A stretch of DNA of 64,000 nucleotides from Numida meleagris (Eukaryota > Chordata > Aves > Galliformes > Numididae), in NCBI RefSeq assembly GCF_002078875.1, contig NC_034413.1, positions 64,892,252 through 64,956,251 of the forward strand, read 5' to 3'. Shown in pieces: positions 63,180 to 64,000 of this stretch. The translations under genes and the position numbers were made by a program. Position 1 is the stretch's first letter, and every line of letters begins with the position of its first letter. The notes below the pieces were generated by a model. It worked only from the letters and a program-made list of their open reading frames with translations. It was not told the DNA's origin and did no database searches.

Positions 63180-64000
63180 ATGTAATCATAAAGATTCCTG
63201 GCCAAGGGCAAGATAAGCTTTAATGCTGTTGCATTTCCTGCACACTTTGTTTTGTTGTTAGTTAGTGATACAATATGAAATTAATCAAGGCAGTATTTTT
63301 CTTTTCATGTCCCACTGTATCAGCTTCCAGAAAATGTTTTGCAGCACAAGTCCTTAATTTAGCCCCTCACCTTCCCACTATATCCCAGCCACGTTCCTAG
63401 TAGTTTTAATGAAAGGTGATCAGCAGATCCCAGCAGAGCAACTTTCTATGAGTATCGTGGGAGCAAGGGGAGAGAGAAGCAACTTCTAAGCATCACATCT
63501 TTTCAAGGAGCACGCAATGCTGTCAGTGATTACTTACTGCATAAGGCTAAGGAGATTGAAAGCCAAAGAGATCCTTAAGCCAATGTGAACTGGTCAGTCA
63601 TTCCTCACCTTTCTTTATCACATCTGTAGTTAGAAGTTAGTACTCAATATAATGAAGCCTAGGATCTACTTGTGTCAATATTTATGTCAATAAATCTGGA
63701 GTAAACAGCATTAAATTTTCACTGGTATTTGCTGGAAGAAAGATTGTTTCATGAGCATCCTCTTGCATTTTTTCATTAAATGTAGCGCTTACCTTTGTTT
63801 ACAAAAATGTTGACGTTTTTGGCAGTGGTTAACACATGAAACTGAGAAGAGTATCTGTGAGCCTTGTTCAGAAATGAGTACTTTTATGGACAGTGTGTAG
63901 TCATGCAAGGCAACCAGGAAAATTACTTCACCACTCTAAGTTTCATGTTTAGTTATAGGAATCCTTGTGGCGTTCTGTGTGAAAAACCCTGAAGTCATTA

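Larger units (their letters stand above)
55288..64000 (+). other. MGAT5: MGAT5 intron after coding exon 4 (runs past the window end)
   Basis: This stretch is more than 8.7 kb with no recognisable continuation of the GnT-V reading frame. It holds (TTTG)n near 55861-55876, an (AAC)n tract near 59742-59754, an antisense CR1 tail (60506-60865), a probable hAT-transposon end (60866-60993), an A10G9 tract (61017-61035) and a hairpin with two CACGTG E-boxes (63152-63179). Assignment as intron is an inference from the missing rest of the gene. Confidence 0.8.

Noticed and set aside
1..64000. Search for tRNA, rRNA, CRISPR, viral genes or a second protein-coding gene
   Set aside because: Nothing with the required structure or family signature was seen. 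Gene spacing, splicing and repeats are those of a vertebrate intron-rich locus.

Overview
The window is vertebrate nuclear DNA, almost certainly from a bird. It has AT-rich, gene-poor, intron-like sequence, GT-AG split coding exons, and truncated copies of the avian LINE CR1 in both orientations. There is no prokaryotic organisation: no operons, Shine-Dalgarno sites or dense ORFs. I found no viral genes, CRISPR array, rRNA or tRNA. Which bird it is cannot be settled from the sequence alone.

One protein-coding gene is recognisable, on the + strand: the 5' (N-terminal) part of MGAT5, the Golgi N-glycan branching enzyme alpha-1,6-mannosylglycoprotein 6-beta-N-acetylglucosaminyltransferase A (GnT-V). 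Four coding exons lie at 38712-38949, 43919-44086, 53885-53961 and 55198-55287. Spliced, they make 573 nt (191 codons) in one frame, with consistent junction phases (1, 1, 0, 0). They encode the short cytoplasmic tail, the signal-anchor helix, the stem with its clustered N-glycosylation sequons, and the start of the cysteine-rich lumenal region. The catalytic domain (roughly residues 210 to 740 in the mammalian enzyme) is not in the window, so the intron after the fourth exon is longer than 8.7 kb. The first coding exon appears to begin at 38561 with 151 nt of 5' UTR that carries two short upstream ORFs.

Layout: 1-38560 is non-coding. It is most likely the long intron between the MGAT5 upstream non-coding exon(s) and the first coding exon, because no CpG-island promoter is visible and the + strand is T-rich throughout, as transcribed strands tend to be. 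It holds one sense CR1 fragment (about 3825-4076), simple repeats and several short perfect inverted repeats. 38561-55287 is the exon-bearing part; its introns hold antisense CR1 fragments (40268-40807 and 41418 to the gap), a 55-base assembly gap (41496-41550) and a sense CR1 tail (about 48698-48763). 55288-64000 is intron, with an antisense CR1 tail (60506-60865) next to what looks like a hAT-type DNA-transposon end (to about 60993).

I found no evidence for a new multi-gene system. The most interesting items are regulatory or structural: a (GT)9 tract just upstream of a frame-neutral MGAT5 stem exon, uORFs before the MGAT5 start, several strong short hairpins or palindromes, a POU/homeodomain-like cluster at 53102-53138, and a 30-bp duplication around the assembly gap that may be an assembly artefact.
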